A model generated the notes under the pieces. The model saw only the letters and a list, made by a program, of their open reading frames with translations. It did not search any database and had not been told where the DNA came from. The position numbers and the translations under genes were made by a program. 64,000 nt of DNA from Parasponia andersonii (taxonomy: Eukaryota; Streptophyta; Magnoliopsida; Rosales; Cannabaceae), in the NCBI GenBank assembly GCA_002914805.1, contig JXTB01000248.1:356010-420009 (forward strand), written 5' to 3'. Positions 46,120 to 58,880 of this stretch are shown here, piece after piece. Numbering within the stretch: position 1 is the first letter of the stretch; each line of letters opens with the position of its first letter.

Positions 46120-47344
46120 CTGTAGACATCAATTGTGAAGAATGAAAAACTACAATTATTTTAATAGTGTCAAAGTTCAACAAAGTTCATATTTGTCAAA
46201 TGTAACAAACATCACTTTTTTGATGAGTTTAGTATTGTGTACTAAAATAAATGTTTCTTACTGAGACAAATTATTCCCTAATACATAAATTAAATTGTAA
46301 TGTTTATAGGAGATTACATATATAAACTTATTATAGCGTATATGTTAACTTGTAATCTGTCATATATCAAATAACATTGATGCCATTAATTTCTTTGTTC
46401 ACACTTGACTTACTTAGTAAATAAAAAAGCAAGAAAAATTAGAGATATATACTAAATAAGCATTTAATAATAAAACAATTCTAAGAACATACAATTGTTA
46501 CGAAGACAAAAATATTATACAGAATTATTTGGAAGATAAAAATATTATAAAGAACAATTGATCATAACAAAATGTTAATTGATCGTAAGAAAATACTATA
46601 TTTTTATACGAACTTTTGAACACAAAATTATCTAGTATATATATTGGTTCTTTTATGATACATAAAATTTCATCTATTTTTTTAAATAAAAAATAAATTT
46701 AATTATCTGTATTATTTTTATTATGAACAAAGACATTAGAAATATTTCTAAAGATTACAAGACTATAATCAATAGTATTCTACCTTTGTAGGATATATAA
46801 ACAAAGTTTATTATTATGGTTATGCAAAATTTAGGGATAAGCCTGAAAAAAAAATCGTGATATACAAAGTGATAATTTTTTTTTAACTTTTAACTACATG
46901 ATTTTTCAAGCTGTCTAACATTGAGTTCAAAAGTAAGTCTCTATTTTTTTTTTCTCTTTTTGTTTTTCAAGAATGATAATCAAGATCATTTTTCATAAAA
47001 ATAGCGAGATACAAAGCGATATAAAATTTTTTTTAAAGTTTTGATTATATGACTTTTTAAACTGTCTAATATTGAGTTCAAGAGTATCTAATTTTTTTTT
47101 TTTTTCAAGAATGAGAATCAAAATCTGTACTTCTTTAACTACTAATAATAATAATACTAATCATTTACTTTTACTCTCTTTCCCAGTTGTTCCAATGCTG
47201 TAATGTGCAACCATTAACTTTTTTTTTTTTGGTAATTCTTTTCTTTTGAAATTAGATTTATAAACTCATATTTGTCCTTTTCTGTATAGTTTTTCTATTT
47301 TTATATGTAGTATATGAAATAAGTTCTAAGTTCTTTTAAACATT
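46120..47344. other. Intergenic DNA, no gene seen
   Basis: AT-rich, with near-duplicate segments at about 46855-46960 and 46990-47105 ('gcgatataaaatt', 'aactgtctaatattgagttc'). The missing first exon of the RPA-like gene might have lain here but is not recognisable. Confidence 0.5.
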
Positions 47345-48389
47345 ATCCGTCTTTGATCCTTTCAATACTTCAAAGAAAGGTTGGCATTTATCGTTTGATC
47401 TGGATACAAACCGACTCAGTGCAGTTACTCTTCCTGCTAGGCTTTGCACATCCTTAGGTTTACGAGGAGATTGCATATCAATCAACGCTTGTATCTTCTG
47501 AGGATTCGCTTCGATTCCTCGCTAATTGACCATAAAACCCAGAAATTTTCCAGATCCTACCCCGAACACACACTTCTGGGGATTCAACTTTATTTGATAT
47601 TTCCGGAGAATTTTGAACATCTCATCAAGGTGCTTGATGTGATCTTCGGCTTTCTCCGACTTCACCAACATGTCGTCGACGTATACCTCCATTGTCTTGC
47701 CAATTTGTTTTGGCAAACATCATATTGACAAGACGCTGGTAGGTCGCTCCTGCATTGACAAGTCTGAAGGGCATCTTTTTATAACAAGTTAAATCCTCGA
47801 TCAGTGATGAACGAGGTATGCTCCTCATCTAGCTCGTACATGGGGATTTGATTATATCCAGAATACGCGTCCATGAAACTTAAGAGTTCATGCCCCGATG
47901 TCGCATCTACAAGCTGGTTGATTCTCGGAAGTGGGAAACTGTCCTTCGAGCATGCTTTGTTGAGATCGGTAAAATCGATACACGTTCTCCACTTCCCATT
48001 GGGTTTCTTCACCAAAACCGGGTTTGCAAGCCAGTCAGGATAAAAAGACTCTCTTATGAACCCAATTTCGAGTAGTTTCTCTACCTTTTCTTTTAAAGGC
48101 GACGTAGCACTCTGGATTCATAGCTCTTCTTTTCTGTTGTATAGGCTTCTTTGTCGGATCTATGTTAAGATGATGGTATATGATCCTCGAATCAATCCCT
48201 ACCATGTCTGAATGTCGCCATGCGAAGACATCCAAGTTAGATTTCAGAAAAGGGACCAATGAAGCTCGCACAGGTTCTTGAATCTCCGTTCCAATCTTTA
48301 AAGTCTTGGAAGACATGTCGAATAATAAATCCTCTAGATCTTCAATGGGTCCAGTTCTGACTTCTTCATCTATTTCTCAAGGATGAAGT

Positions 48390-48600
48390 CTTCCCTGGTC
48401 GTATCGATTGACGCTTCAACTGACGGTTCAACTGACGCTTTGTCTGATGGTTCGACTGACGTTTTGTCTGATGATTCAACTAAAGCTTCGACTGACACTT
48501 TGTCTGACGACTCAACTGGAGCTTCGACTGATGCTTTGCCTGCTGCTTTGACTGACGCTTTGCCCGCTACTTCGACTGACGCTTCCTCTGGCAGCTGGAC
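48390..48600 (-). repeat. Coding minisatellite in the protease-RT linker
   Basis: Variants of 'gcttcgactgacg' and 'tcaactgacgctttgtctga' repeat across the segment. On the minus strand they encode alternating SVEA, GKAS and SSDK blocks. This is an in-frame, low-complexity spacer between protease and reverse transcriptase. Confidence 0.75.
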
Positions 48601-49311
48601 CATCATTGTGAGAGACGTCGCATCCTTTGCTACGAGTTTCAACGAGTTGTTATAACAAGTCCTCGCATTATATTGGTTTCCTCGCACCTCACCTATCCCG
48701 TGTTGGGTCGGAAATTTCATAGTGAGATGGTAGATTGAAGTGACGGCTCGAAGTTCCCTCAGTGTCGGTCTTCCCAGCACAGCATTGAATGCGGAAGGGC
48801 AATCTACCACCAAAAATTGGGTCATTATCGTTGAAATCCTATGATAAGTTCCAACGTTGACCATTAATTCAATCATGCCCATAGGCATCAGGCTATCACC
48901 AGTGAAACCATAGAGTGGAGTGACGGTAGGCTTCAAGTCGCTCTCATTCAACCCCATCTTCTTAAAGGCATCGTAGTACAGGATGTCCACAGCACTTCCG
49001 TTATCAACCAATACTCGTCACAACTATGTGCTTCCACAATTAATTTTTATGACCAACGCCTCATTATGCAGATAATGGACTTCCCTTGCGTCCTATTCTA
49101 TGAAGGTAATGTCCATGTCCGGTACTCGTTGAAGCTTGCGTGGTCGCTGCTCAAGATGCATGACGTTAGTTAATAGCTATTGTCGAGCTTCTCGTGCATA
49201 CCCGTCTTGAGCCATTTTCAAATCTCCGCCAACATACGGTCCTCCAAAGATAGTTCGGACTTCGCGTTGAATTTCTGGAGGTCGCTGTTGGTTTTCTTCT
49301 TACCTTTCGTC

Positions 49312-50022
49312 GTTCTGCCTGGTGTACCACCGCAGTCGTCCCTCTTTAATTAGCCTTTCAATTTCATCCTTCAAGGCAAAGCAATTATTGGTATCATGCC
49401 CAATATCATTATGATACCGGCAGAACTTGTTGGGGTCGCGCTTTGCCCTGTCCCGTTTCATCGGTTCCGGTTGATGGTATCGCTCCTTCTAGTTTGTGAC
49501 TGCATAGATATGATCTATGGGTGCGTTTAACTTAGTGTGATTGTTGAACCACATGGGAGCTCTTGAAATCTCCTACTTTTTAGGTCTAGGCTGATTCTCT
49601 GTCAACTGCTCATTACTCCTTTTATTTTTCTTTTTACCGTTATTGTTGGTAATGATCGCGTCTTTAGTTCTGCCTGGTGTACCACCGCAGTCGCCCCTCT
49701 TTAATTAGGCTTTTAATTTCATCCTTCAAGGCAAAGCAATTATTGGTATCATGCCCAATATCATTGTGATACTGGCAGAACTTATTGGGGTCGCGCTTTG
49801 CCTTATCCCGTTTCATCAGTTTCGGTTGATGGTATCGCTCCTTCTAGTTTGTGACCGCATAGATATGATCTATGGGCGCGTTTAACTCAGTGTGATTGTT
49901 GAACTGCATGGGAGCTCTTGAAATTTCCTGCTTTTTGGGTCTAGGCTGATTCTCTGTCAACTGCTCATTACTCCTTTTATTTTTCTTTTTACCGTTATTG
50001 TTGGTAATGATCGCGTCTTTAG
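49312..50022 (-). repeat. Tandem duplication (355 bp) within gag
   Basis: Copy 1 at 49312-49666 and copy 2 at 49667-50022 align almost end to end, with about 4% difference by eye. Each contains the zinc-knuckle coding segment. The abutting head-to-tail layout indicates a local tandem duplication, not a second insertion. Confidence 0.9.
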
Positions 50023-51482
50023 TTGCATCTTTCCTTCCTTCTTTCTTTGTCTTTTGAAGATTCTCGCTCGAAGATTCTACCCTCAGATGCTGACCAACCC
50101 TTCGGTAGAAGTCTTCTAGAGTTCTACATTCTCGCTCAAGTAATTCCTCCCAGAGTTAGTTTCTGGTCGCACCCCAACCATCATGAGAGTTAGAACTCCC
50201 CCCTCAGGTGGGTTGTTGACCTTTGCTAATTCTGAGGTAAATCGATTGAGATAAGATCGTAGAGTCTCCTTTGGACCTTGTCGGATTGCAGACAAGCTAA
50301 CAAGTGGAATAGTGAAATTCTTTGCAGCTTGAAACTATCTCAAGAACGCCGTCTGAAGTTGTTTCCAGGACGAGATCGAGCCAGATTTGAGTCCTCGGAA
50401 CCACTTCTTTGCTGCTCCTGAGAGAGTTACAGCAAAACATCTGTAATGTGCATGATCATTGACACGATGGAGTTCCATCAAGTCACTGAAGTGATCCATA
50501 TGGTCCTGTGGATCAGTTTTCCCATCAAAAGTGTTAATGGTGGAAAGTCTGAATCCAGTAGGTAGGACTACAGCTCGAACTTCCTCGCTGAATAGCGATT
50601 GACGATACCCATCAGCGAGCTCATCGTCCCAACCAGTAAGTGCGTCTAATGCGATCCTTAAATTGTGAACATCGATATTCGAAGGGAGAGCATTATCTCT
50701 TGCTGGCAGCAAGGGCGGCCTTTGATCGTTATCTTGATGTATGGCAGATTGGTCAGGCAGAGTCTTCTACGATCTGTGAGAGGAATCCAGCGAAATAGTG
50801 CGACGAGACCGGCTTTGGTCGTTATGATGCGATACGGATCGTTCATGGCTACGTCGTCACTCCAAGTATTGTCTTAGGTCTGCAAGATCTTATCTCGACT
50901 CTCTGCTGATTCTTTCGAAGACACTTCTTGATAGTCGTTTTTGTTCGCTACTCAAGCGATCTTGATTATCAGTGGATTTACGAGAAGGTTGTCCACGATC
51001 ACGGTTAGTACTTGAACTCTCCGTACCAGATTCTGGAGGCAAGTTTGCGACTTTGCCTTTTCCTTTGGAGATGCGATATTCATGACGCTCTTGCTGGGTT
51101 CATGGCTGGTCGCGTCTTTTTGTCTCTAAGATCTGTATTCCTTTCTTAGGTAGTTGAGTAGGACGTTCTTTGGGGCGTTCATGCTGTGGTGGGGTCACCA
51201 TCTGCCCTTCAGCAAGTCGTCATGGGGTGTCATTGATCTAGTTAGTGATTTGCTGAAGATTCACCAGTGTCTCCTTCATGCGATCCTGTCTCTTGGCAAG
51301 GTTTTTTGATGCAGTCATAGTAGGCTGATCCTGAGCAAGGTCTGCCTGTGCAGCAGCAGTGCTTTGGGGTTAGTTTTGGCTAATTCCGGTGACTCTGGTA
51401 GTGTTTCTAGTGTTTGCCATTATTAAAAAAGTGAAATTTGACAAATTGTTTTGGCCAGAATAGCCCTCCTTCTAGCGCCAAT

Positions 51483-52199
51483 TGTTGATGGAGGTTTTGT
51501 CAACAATAAATTTAGAAAAAATTACAAGATGTGACTTGTGTAAATTGGGTTATTAATCAAAACAAATAAAGAGGCAAAGGATTTTATAGTAGTTCAGCCC
51601 CGAAAAAGATGAGCTTATGTCCACTGTTTTTCACTATTTTCTGGAGAATTACAAGAACTCAAAATTACAATGGGTTGTCCGGAAAGAAGAAGAAAACAGT
51701 CTTAAGAATTCCTTAGTTCCTCTATATTCGGAAAAATCATATATCTATCTCTCAAGATTAGAAAAGTCCCCCTTCACTGAAGCATTGAACTCCCTTTATA
51801 TAGATGAGGGTAACTCAATATTCCTAATTGTGAGAATGGGTAACTATACAATCGGGTAATACAATTTGAGTAATAACATAATTGGGTAATCACTTAAATT
51901 GGGTAACTGGTCGAACTTGAAAGAGAAATTTTTGTTTCCCTTTCCTTGTAGGTTACCCGTTTGACGAAGTAGAGACTAGTTTCTTTTTCTTTCGGATCGC
52001 ACATAACCTATTCGGAGGAGGTCGCACGTTACTCCTGTGGTGGAGGTCGCACATAACCTATTCGGAGGAGGTCGCACATAACTTATGCGGTGGAGGTCGT
52101 ACATAACTTATGCGGTGGAGGTTGCATGCAACCCTTTCGGATAAGGTCGCACTTAATCTTACTCATGCGACCTGACATAGGATTTTAGACTGCACAACA
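51483..52199 (-). repeat. LTR of the truncated gypsy element, with a 25-bp array
   Basis: 717 bp. On the plus strand it begins TGTTGATGG beside the primer site and ends near CACAACA. Seven units with an exact 25-bp period are anchored at 51997, 52022, 52047, 52072, 52097, 52122 and 52147 (form: 'ggtcgcacataacctatgcg' plus 'gtgga'). The outer LTR boundary is inferred from the terminal CA and is less certain than the inner one. Confidence 0.75.
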
Positions 52200-55100
52200 C
52201 TTATTAACCCTTTTATAATATATAAATTATATAAATTTGTGAATACATTACACAGATAACTAAAAAAGAACGAGGACAGAAAGAAGAAAAAAATTGGTCG
52301 AAGACTAGCTTTAAGCCACTTAGTATATAGATTATAGATTATATAAATGCTAAAAATGTGGTACTTATTTTGATTTTTTCTATTGAAACCACAATTGAAA
52401 ATAAATACATATAACAAGTAACTCCTAAAAAAAAGACAACCAATAGCCGATTCATGATCTATGATGATATTTTCATACGTTAGAGAGATGGATATTATAT
52501 AAGGCAGCGTGAAGAATGATAGTACATTCATCGTCCATCCAGGAGGAATACAATTAATAAGATAAACTGACTATTACTTAGAAAGAATTAGATCAACAAC
52601 ATAAAAGACAAAGTATACTTAAATCTCTATAAATTAATAGTCTTGCCTCTTGAGACCATGAATTTATTAATTAATCAATATATTGTTTAAACAATTAATT
52701 TATTAATTTATAAATTAATTAATAAAAAAATAATTTATCAAGACATTTTTTTATTTTTTTTATTTTCCCAAAATATCAAACTTCAACTTGTGTACTATGA
52801 TTACACAAATATTATTTTATTAGCGAATAACGAATTATTTTTATTCTATCTATCTGTCTAATAAAAACAAATTCGTGAATGTAATTAGTCTTATTAAAAA
52901 GAAGTCATAAATCTATCTATTTTTGCAATAAACTAAAATTACATTCATATATACTTAATTTATATATTCAAAGATGCACCCAAAGCATCGATATATATGC
53001 ACACAAAGCAACATTCATAATGTATAGAGATTATTAATTTACATATCAAGTGGGACCTATACGTTTTTTTATAAATGCATTCTCTTATAAATTTAGTGAA
53101 TTATTAATTTACCACATTGTATGGACCGACCAAAAATATTTTTTAATTTATCCAGTATTAATTTACGAGGAAATTGGAGAATCCACAGTGTTTTAAACAA
53201 AAATTATGTATATACGGTACCCATTTTTCAATTATTTACCGTCATTTTCATAAAAATGACACACTTCGTTCCTTTTCTCTTCCTCTCATTCAAACTCTCG
53301 AGCCCCAACTATTTATATTCTAACACTATCGTTATTGGCTACTCCATAAAATTTTAGCTTGTTGACGACCTCTGCCTCTAACTCAGAATTCTTTGCTGAC
53401 AATGTTGGTTCGATCTCCGATGACCTGATGTTTGGGCATTGTTAGCACAAGAGTATCAAGCGATCACCTAACTCGTATTTTTGGTTGCAGAAGGAGAATG
53501 GGCTTAACGTTGTGTTTTATTTTGACGATGACATCCTCAGTGATAAAGGCAACTTAACTTTTCAATTTTTTTTTCTAGGTATAAACTTAGGAATTAATGA
53601 CTTATTTCCATGGTTCAAGACGATTGCATAAGGTAGATTACTTGTTTTTGGCTTAATTGAAGAAATTTTGTTAAGTTAATAGAAAACCAAATAGGTTCTT
53701 AAGCTTTTTTTTTGTGTTTAGTATTAAATGTTGCTGCAGATCAAGACATCCTCATGGGTTTGCTTTACTTGTGTGCATTTGTACAAATAGAGTATTATTC
53801 ACTATGTGGTTTTTTTTTTCTTGATAGTTTCATATATTAGATCATTCGTACCTTACAAATTTCTGATCATGTTGCAGGTCATTAATCAGGTTTCCTTTTC
53901 AATTTCTTTTCTTGTGAAAGTTGTGTTATATTATGGTTGATTAAAAATAGTAACATGAAGAATTACGTTTCATTTGAGTTGTTTTGTGTTTATTACAACC
54001 CCAAGATGAGCTCTTTCATGAGAATTTAATTGCATTAGTCTCAAATCAATTTTAGTTAAACTCAATATCCATGATCTATTACAATTTGCTCGAATTATAT
54101 TTTAGTTCTTTAAATATTTTTGTTATTTTATATTGTGTTATATATTTTTGGAGCTAGACGTTTGATTTTTGGGAGAAAGTATTACTAATTGTAGAGGCTA
54201 AAATCTACAACTGAATTTTTAAGGGTCAATGACCACTTTCAAGATGTTGAATTCCTAAGGAGGAAAAATGAGTTGCTGCATTGAGCTTATACTCGTGTGA
54301 GAACTGTCTACATACTCTTTTTTAGGATCAAGCCCAAATATAGTTCTAATTTCCCTACAAAAGAGTGATAAGTCAATATGTTCTTGGAGAACAAATGAAG
54401 AGATTCTCTAAAAATTGAGAAGTGGGAGAATTAATGTTATTTGGTGGAGAGAATTGTCCATGAAATCAGTTGGTAAATACTTACTTGCAATCAATTAAAT
54501 AAATAAAACAATTATAACTAGATAATCAAATCAGAGTAGATACTTACTTGATTCTGATGAATAAAAAGAATCAAAATATTGGTAATTAAATAATGGTTGT
54601 TCTTTTAGTTAGAAGATATTTATCCTGGCTAATATGAAAATATCTAATAAGCCATGTGAATAGTAAAACAAGTCTAGCGAAATTTAGGGATAAAACTAAC
54701 TAAACTTTGAGATTCATTGGATGGAAAAGAAATATATATACGTGATATGAGTCCTTTAATTAAGTATTCAAAAATCAACATATGGTTTTTCCTAAAAATG
54801 TGAACATACAGAGATTGTAACCACAATTTCTTTAAATTCTAGTATTTTCAGTAATATGTGTATATATATATTTAATTATAAATTTACATTGTTTACCTTT
54901 TGCCACAATCTGTATTTCTTTTATTATTATTATTATTATTATTATTCACTAATATGATTGCTATAATACCCGAGAGGTAATTTTCGTATTAGAATATGTA
55001 TTTTATAACGCAAATTTGGTATAATTAAATTTTGATTTATATTTTTTTTATGTTTTTATTATTTCTATTGTCATATTTAATGACTATTAATGTATATCTT

Positions 55101-55481
55101 GTTTTCGAGTTCTTTGTTACTTTTGTACATCTAATCGAAGATTCGGTTGGAATGTGATGGAAAAAAAGGTAACACGATTTAGCAATTTTTTGAAATGTTG
55201 CAAGAAGGATGTATAGCTATCTTTAGATGTCAACTTCAAATAATTTTGTCAAACTATCAAAGAGATAAATATTCCAGTGACTATAATTGTTCGATACATA
55301 TTTGGTATTACTAATATGCTTGAAATGGTTAGTATAGTTGATTAATATGACTGAAATGTTGGATTGGTCTAATTTAATCAAATTATTTTTACTTGCTTAG
55401 TTTGATTGAAATGTCTGACTGTTGTTTGATTGTATAGATTGATTTGTCTCCATGACTAGTTAGGTTTTTTGATTTAAATGT
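52200..55481. other. AT-rich intergenic DNA, no gene seen
   Basis: No exon with family resemblance recognised on either strand. An (ATT)n microsatellite lies at about 54922-54946. Short open frames such as 53121-53357 have no recognisable motif. Confidence 0.5.
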
Positions 55482-55680
55482 TTGAAATTATTGGGAGTGG
55501 ATTGTTTGCTATTTGATTGGCTTGAATTATTTGGAGCGGATTGTTTGCTATTTGATTAGCTTGAATTATTTGGAGTGACTTATTTGTCATTTAATTGACT
55601 TGAATTATATAGAGTGACTTATTTGGAATTTGATTAACATGAATTATTTGGTTTGATTAGATTGACTCATTTGATGTTTG
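55482..55680. repeat. 39-bp tandem repeat, about five units
   Basis: Units begin at about 55482, 55522, 55561, 55600 and 55639 with 'ttgaattatttggagtg', followed by 'tatttgattgg' type sequence. More degenerate relatives ('tgatttgaattatttgat') extend from about 55340 to 55960, giving a T/G-rich strand over 600 bp. Confidence 0.75.
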
Positions 55681-56089
55681 ATTATCTTGAAGTGTATGGA
55701 TTATCTAGCTTGAACTGAATTTTTAATTAGAATGATTTACTTTATAACTACTTGTTTGGATTGTTTGGAATGACTGATTTTCTTGGTGTAGTTGAATTGA
55801 TTGACTTGGATTGTTTGTGCATAGTTGATGTGAGGATTAGCTAGTATGATTGAATTGATTAGTTTGATTTGAATTATTTGATATATTTGAATTTTTTGGA
55901 TTAGTTGAAATACTTCATAGATTCTTTGACTCGTTTGAATTACTTGAGTAACTAATATGATTGATTTAATCATGTTTTAATGATTAAGTTATGTTTAGCA
56001 TCCTCGTATATTTTCTTATTACTATTTTATCTCAGCCAAAATCATTTATTATGACTCGAAACGATAAGACATAATATTATATCCAGAGA

Positions 56090-56400
56090 AAATAAAAAGC
56101 TCTCTCTAGTGAGTACTCATACTTCCTCTTGGCAAAGAAAAAATAGCCAAAAGTTGCTCTATCTGATGAGTGCATTTAAATCCTCTTGACACGGAGAACG
56201 AAAACTGTCAAAAGTTCTAATTTCTCCTTGTTCCAAACAAGTTCCAGGAGCCATCCTCTCCGATGAGTACCTTTAAAGTCTCTTGGCAAGGTGTATGAAA
56301 GATAGCCTAAAGCTCTAATTCCTCTTCGTTCCCAATTATTTTTGAGAGCTCCAATTCTTCCCTGTTCCAAATGAATTCCCGAAGCCGTAAAAAATAATGA
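56090..56400. repeat. Degenerate repeat, three copies
   Basis: Three related stretches near 56103, 56165 and 56262 share 'gatgagtacctttaaa', 'tcctcttggcaaggag' and 'agccaaaagctctaattcct' in that order. Spacing is uneven (about 62 and 97 bp). Non-coding. Confidence 0.55.
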
Positions 56401-57170
56401 CGACTCAATTTTATCTTTTACAAGTTTAATTTTCAATTTTAATTACTTTATATTGATTTATTATCTAACAAGAAAATGCAAGGAAAGTACTACAAAATGA
56501 AGCATTTGCTTAATTTGAACTACTCGTCAAGTCCAAGTAAACTCACACCAAGGAGTAGAAGGTTGATTGTTAGGGGTTACCAAATATATTTGTATTTTTA
56601 TTGGGATTGCTTTTTTCAGAAAAAAGGTAATTATTATTTATGAATATCAGCCTAATTATATTTCAAATCATCTATTATCTAATAAATATCCTATTTTGAC
56701 TGTTACTTAAAAGATAATTATTAATTATTATATAATTAATAGAGTTTCTCATTTATTAAACATCTCTTATTTGCCTATAAATGTATAGTCTTCTTCTTCA
56801 TTCTACATCTCCATATTCTATTCTCTCCATACAGTCTCTATAAAAAAAAAAAAAACTCTATAGCCATCCTCTTTATTCTTCTATGCAATTTAACTAATTT
56901 TTTACTTTTTTGCAAGGAAATTAAAACTATATCAAAGTTTAATCCCTGCAAAGAATATATAGGCAGCTCTTATGAGTACAATCTAAAAATTAACCACCTA
57001 TTTTTTCCTATTTTTTTAATGCAGGATTGCAAGTGGTCAAGGACCCTCTATAAATTCAATTATAAATCTTAGCGTTTACAAATTCTATGTATATATTGTC
57101 TACCCTATTTGTGATTTTTTTTATATGAGTGGTTGGTTGATATGCTCATTTTTGCATGTATAGCTACTTA

Positions 57171-57264
57171 AGATAAAAATCAATGATAACGAGTAACTTG
57201 TGAGGGATTAGTAGCCAAGATAAAAATCAATGACAACGAATAACTTGTGAGGGATTAGTAGCCA
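57171..57264. repeat. 47-bp tandem duplication
   Basis: Two units start 'agataaaaatcaatg' at 57171 and 57218 and continue 'aacttgtgagggattagtag'. It stands at the head of the AGTAACCA-rich region. Confidence 0.8.
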
Positions 57265-57289
57265 GTGACCAATGGAAACTTGAAACTTG

Positions 57290-57941
57290 TGAGAGACTGG
57301 TACTCAATACCGAATAAAAACTAGTAATAGTTACTAGCAACCTGTGAAAGACTAACCTATGAAGACTGGTAATAGCAACCATAATTGCTACAAGTTACAA
57401 GATTAAAAACTAGTAACCAAATTAGTAACCAGACTAACCAATAATGCAATAGCCAAATTGGTAATTGGTAGACAATAATTAAATGCAGCATCTAATATTC
57501 AAGGTAACTAGTAACCATAACAAGTGGGGGCTAATGCCCCTCTCCCCCCTAAAATTTTTTTATTTTGTGCTTTAGTACTATTTGAGAATTTATTTTCTAT
57601 CTTGGCCTCCATTGAAATTATTATCTCTAATGCTGTCCCTACTTTTAATACATGAGATATTATTGCCCATATACCCCTTTAATTTTTTTTATTTCATAGT
57701 TTAGTATAATATAGGAGTTTGTTCTACTTTGGCCCTATTGAGATTTTTATTTCTAATTTTATCCTTATATAAGATCTTAATTATCACTTTTTTCCCCAAC
57801 TTAAGACTCACTCAATTTTTAACTTTTATTTTCTATTCAATTTTTTAAACTAAAATTAAGAAGGGAAAATTAGGATTGGGAAAAAATTTTCATTGCTTCT
57901 AATGACTTCGACTCTATAGGCTAGCCAAGACACACACACAT

Positions 57942-57974
<33 letters not shown>

Positions 57975-58880
57975 GGCACTAATCTTGTAGGTATTTTTTT
58001 TACCAATCTATAGATATTATTGTACTCAATTAAAATTGATCATGCACGTCTTTTCATAGTAATAATTGGAAAGAGAAAAATATTAAATATAACTAAAAGA
58101 TGTATTGTATCCTTTATACTTATATTTTTTAATTAAAAATTTGATTAGTTTGTAGTCTGTATGTTCATAAAAATTCATATATCTAAAAGTTTCATTTTTG
58201 ATAATGTGATACACACAATGAGATTATTATATAGTTCTTTTAAAATATGAAAATTCATCGAGTATATTCTATTATTATTTGGAGACACTATCATATATTC
58301 AAATACTTTTTTAGTATTATTATTGTATTAAAAAAATGTTTTCACTCCTGCTAAAAATATGTTATGGCTCTGCCATTAATGACAAGATTGGAAAATAGTA
58401 ACCAGTAACCAGAATATTCAATAATACAAAAATTAGATTAGTAATTGATAGCCAATAATTAAATTCAATATTCAAGATAACTAGTAACCAAATTAGTCAC
58501 TTTGTGTGCAATTTTTTTTTTCTATTTCCTTTTTTTTTTTTAGTTGAGAATAACCTATCTTATAATTGGCCACCAGTTTAGAATATTGTTAACTAATTTG
58601 GTATCTATGCAAGACTAAATAATTAGTCTGATACGCAATAACCAATACCTATGGTAACCAGTAACCAGACTAACTAGTATCAATATTGTTATTAGTAACT
58701 ATATTCTTTACCATTTGTAACCAAAGTAAGTAGTATTTAGTTGCCGGTATCCAAATTTGTTACTAATCACAAAACTAATAGATAGTTTAGAAACTACTAA
58801 CTAGTCACCAAATTAGTAACTAGTTACTACAAACTAAATTGGTTAGTAGTGACCAATTAGTTACAATTTACTAGAAATTT
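57290..58880. repeat. AGTAACCA-rich irregular arrays and microsatellite
   Basis: Words such as 'actagtaacca', 'attagtaaccag' and 'ggtaaccagtaacc' recur irregularly at 57300-57520 and 58390-58870, split by about 850 bp of other AT-rich DNA. A compound (CA)n(TA)n microsatellite lies at about 57931-57974. The same words occur at about 300-425. No regular period was found. Confidence 0.65.

Larger units (their letters stand above)
47345..51420 (-). pseudogene. gag-pol of the truncated gypsy element
   Basis: Gag starts MANTRNTTRVTG at 51420. The gag core is at 50335-50712 (INTFDGKTDPQDHMDHF, FAVTLSGAAKKWFRGL). A zinc-knuckle-like segment (CRYHNDIGHDTNNC) occurs twice because of a tandem duplication. 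Protease is near 49010 (VDNGSAVDILYYDAF), followed by a Ser/Val/Glu-rich repetitive linker. RT: SFPLPRINQLVDATSGH, LLSFMDAYSGYNQIPMY, and catalytic YVDDM near 47690. Several stops and frame changes (near 51370, 50330, 49010, 48030, 47780, 47720) break it. The RT catalytic motif is intact, unlike the inner copia element. Confidence 0.85.
47345..52199 (-). mobile_element. Truncated Ty3/gypsy element, one LTR left
   Basis: On the minus strand: LTR (51483-52199), primer site (attggcgctagaagg, plus-strand 51468-51482), gag start at 51420, protease, reverse transcriptase, and the beginning of RNase H (motif PFFEVLKGSK). The homology stops at about 47345. Integrase and the second LTR are absent. The primer site and protease/RT motifs match plant gypsy elements close to the Tat type. 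The element probably lost its 3' half by deletion; no target repeat can be checked. Confidence 0.85.

Noticed and set aside
48383-48655. 90-codon plus-strand frame rich in Ser-Thr-Asp
   Set aside because: Reverse reading of the minisatellite linker in the minus-strand gypsy pol.
53121-53357. 78-codon plus-strand frame
   Set aside because: AT-rich composition, no motif, no exon context.
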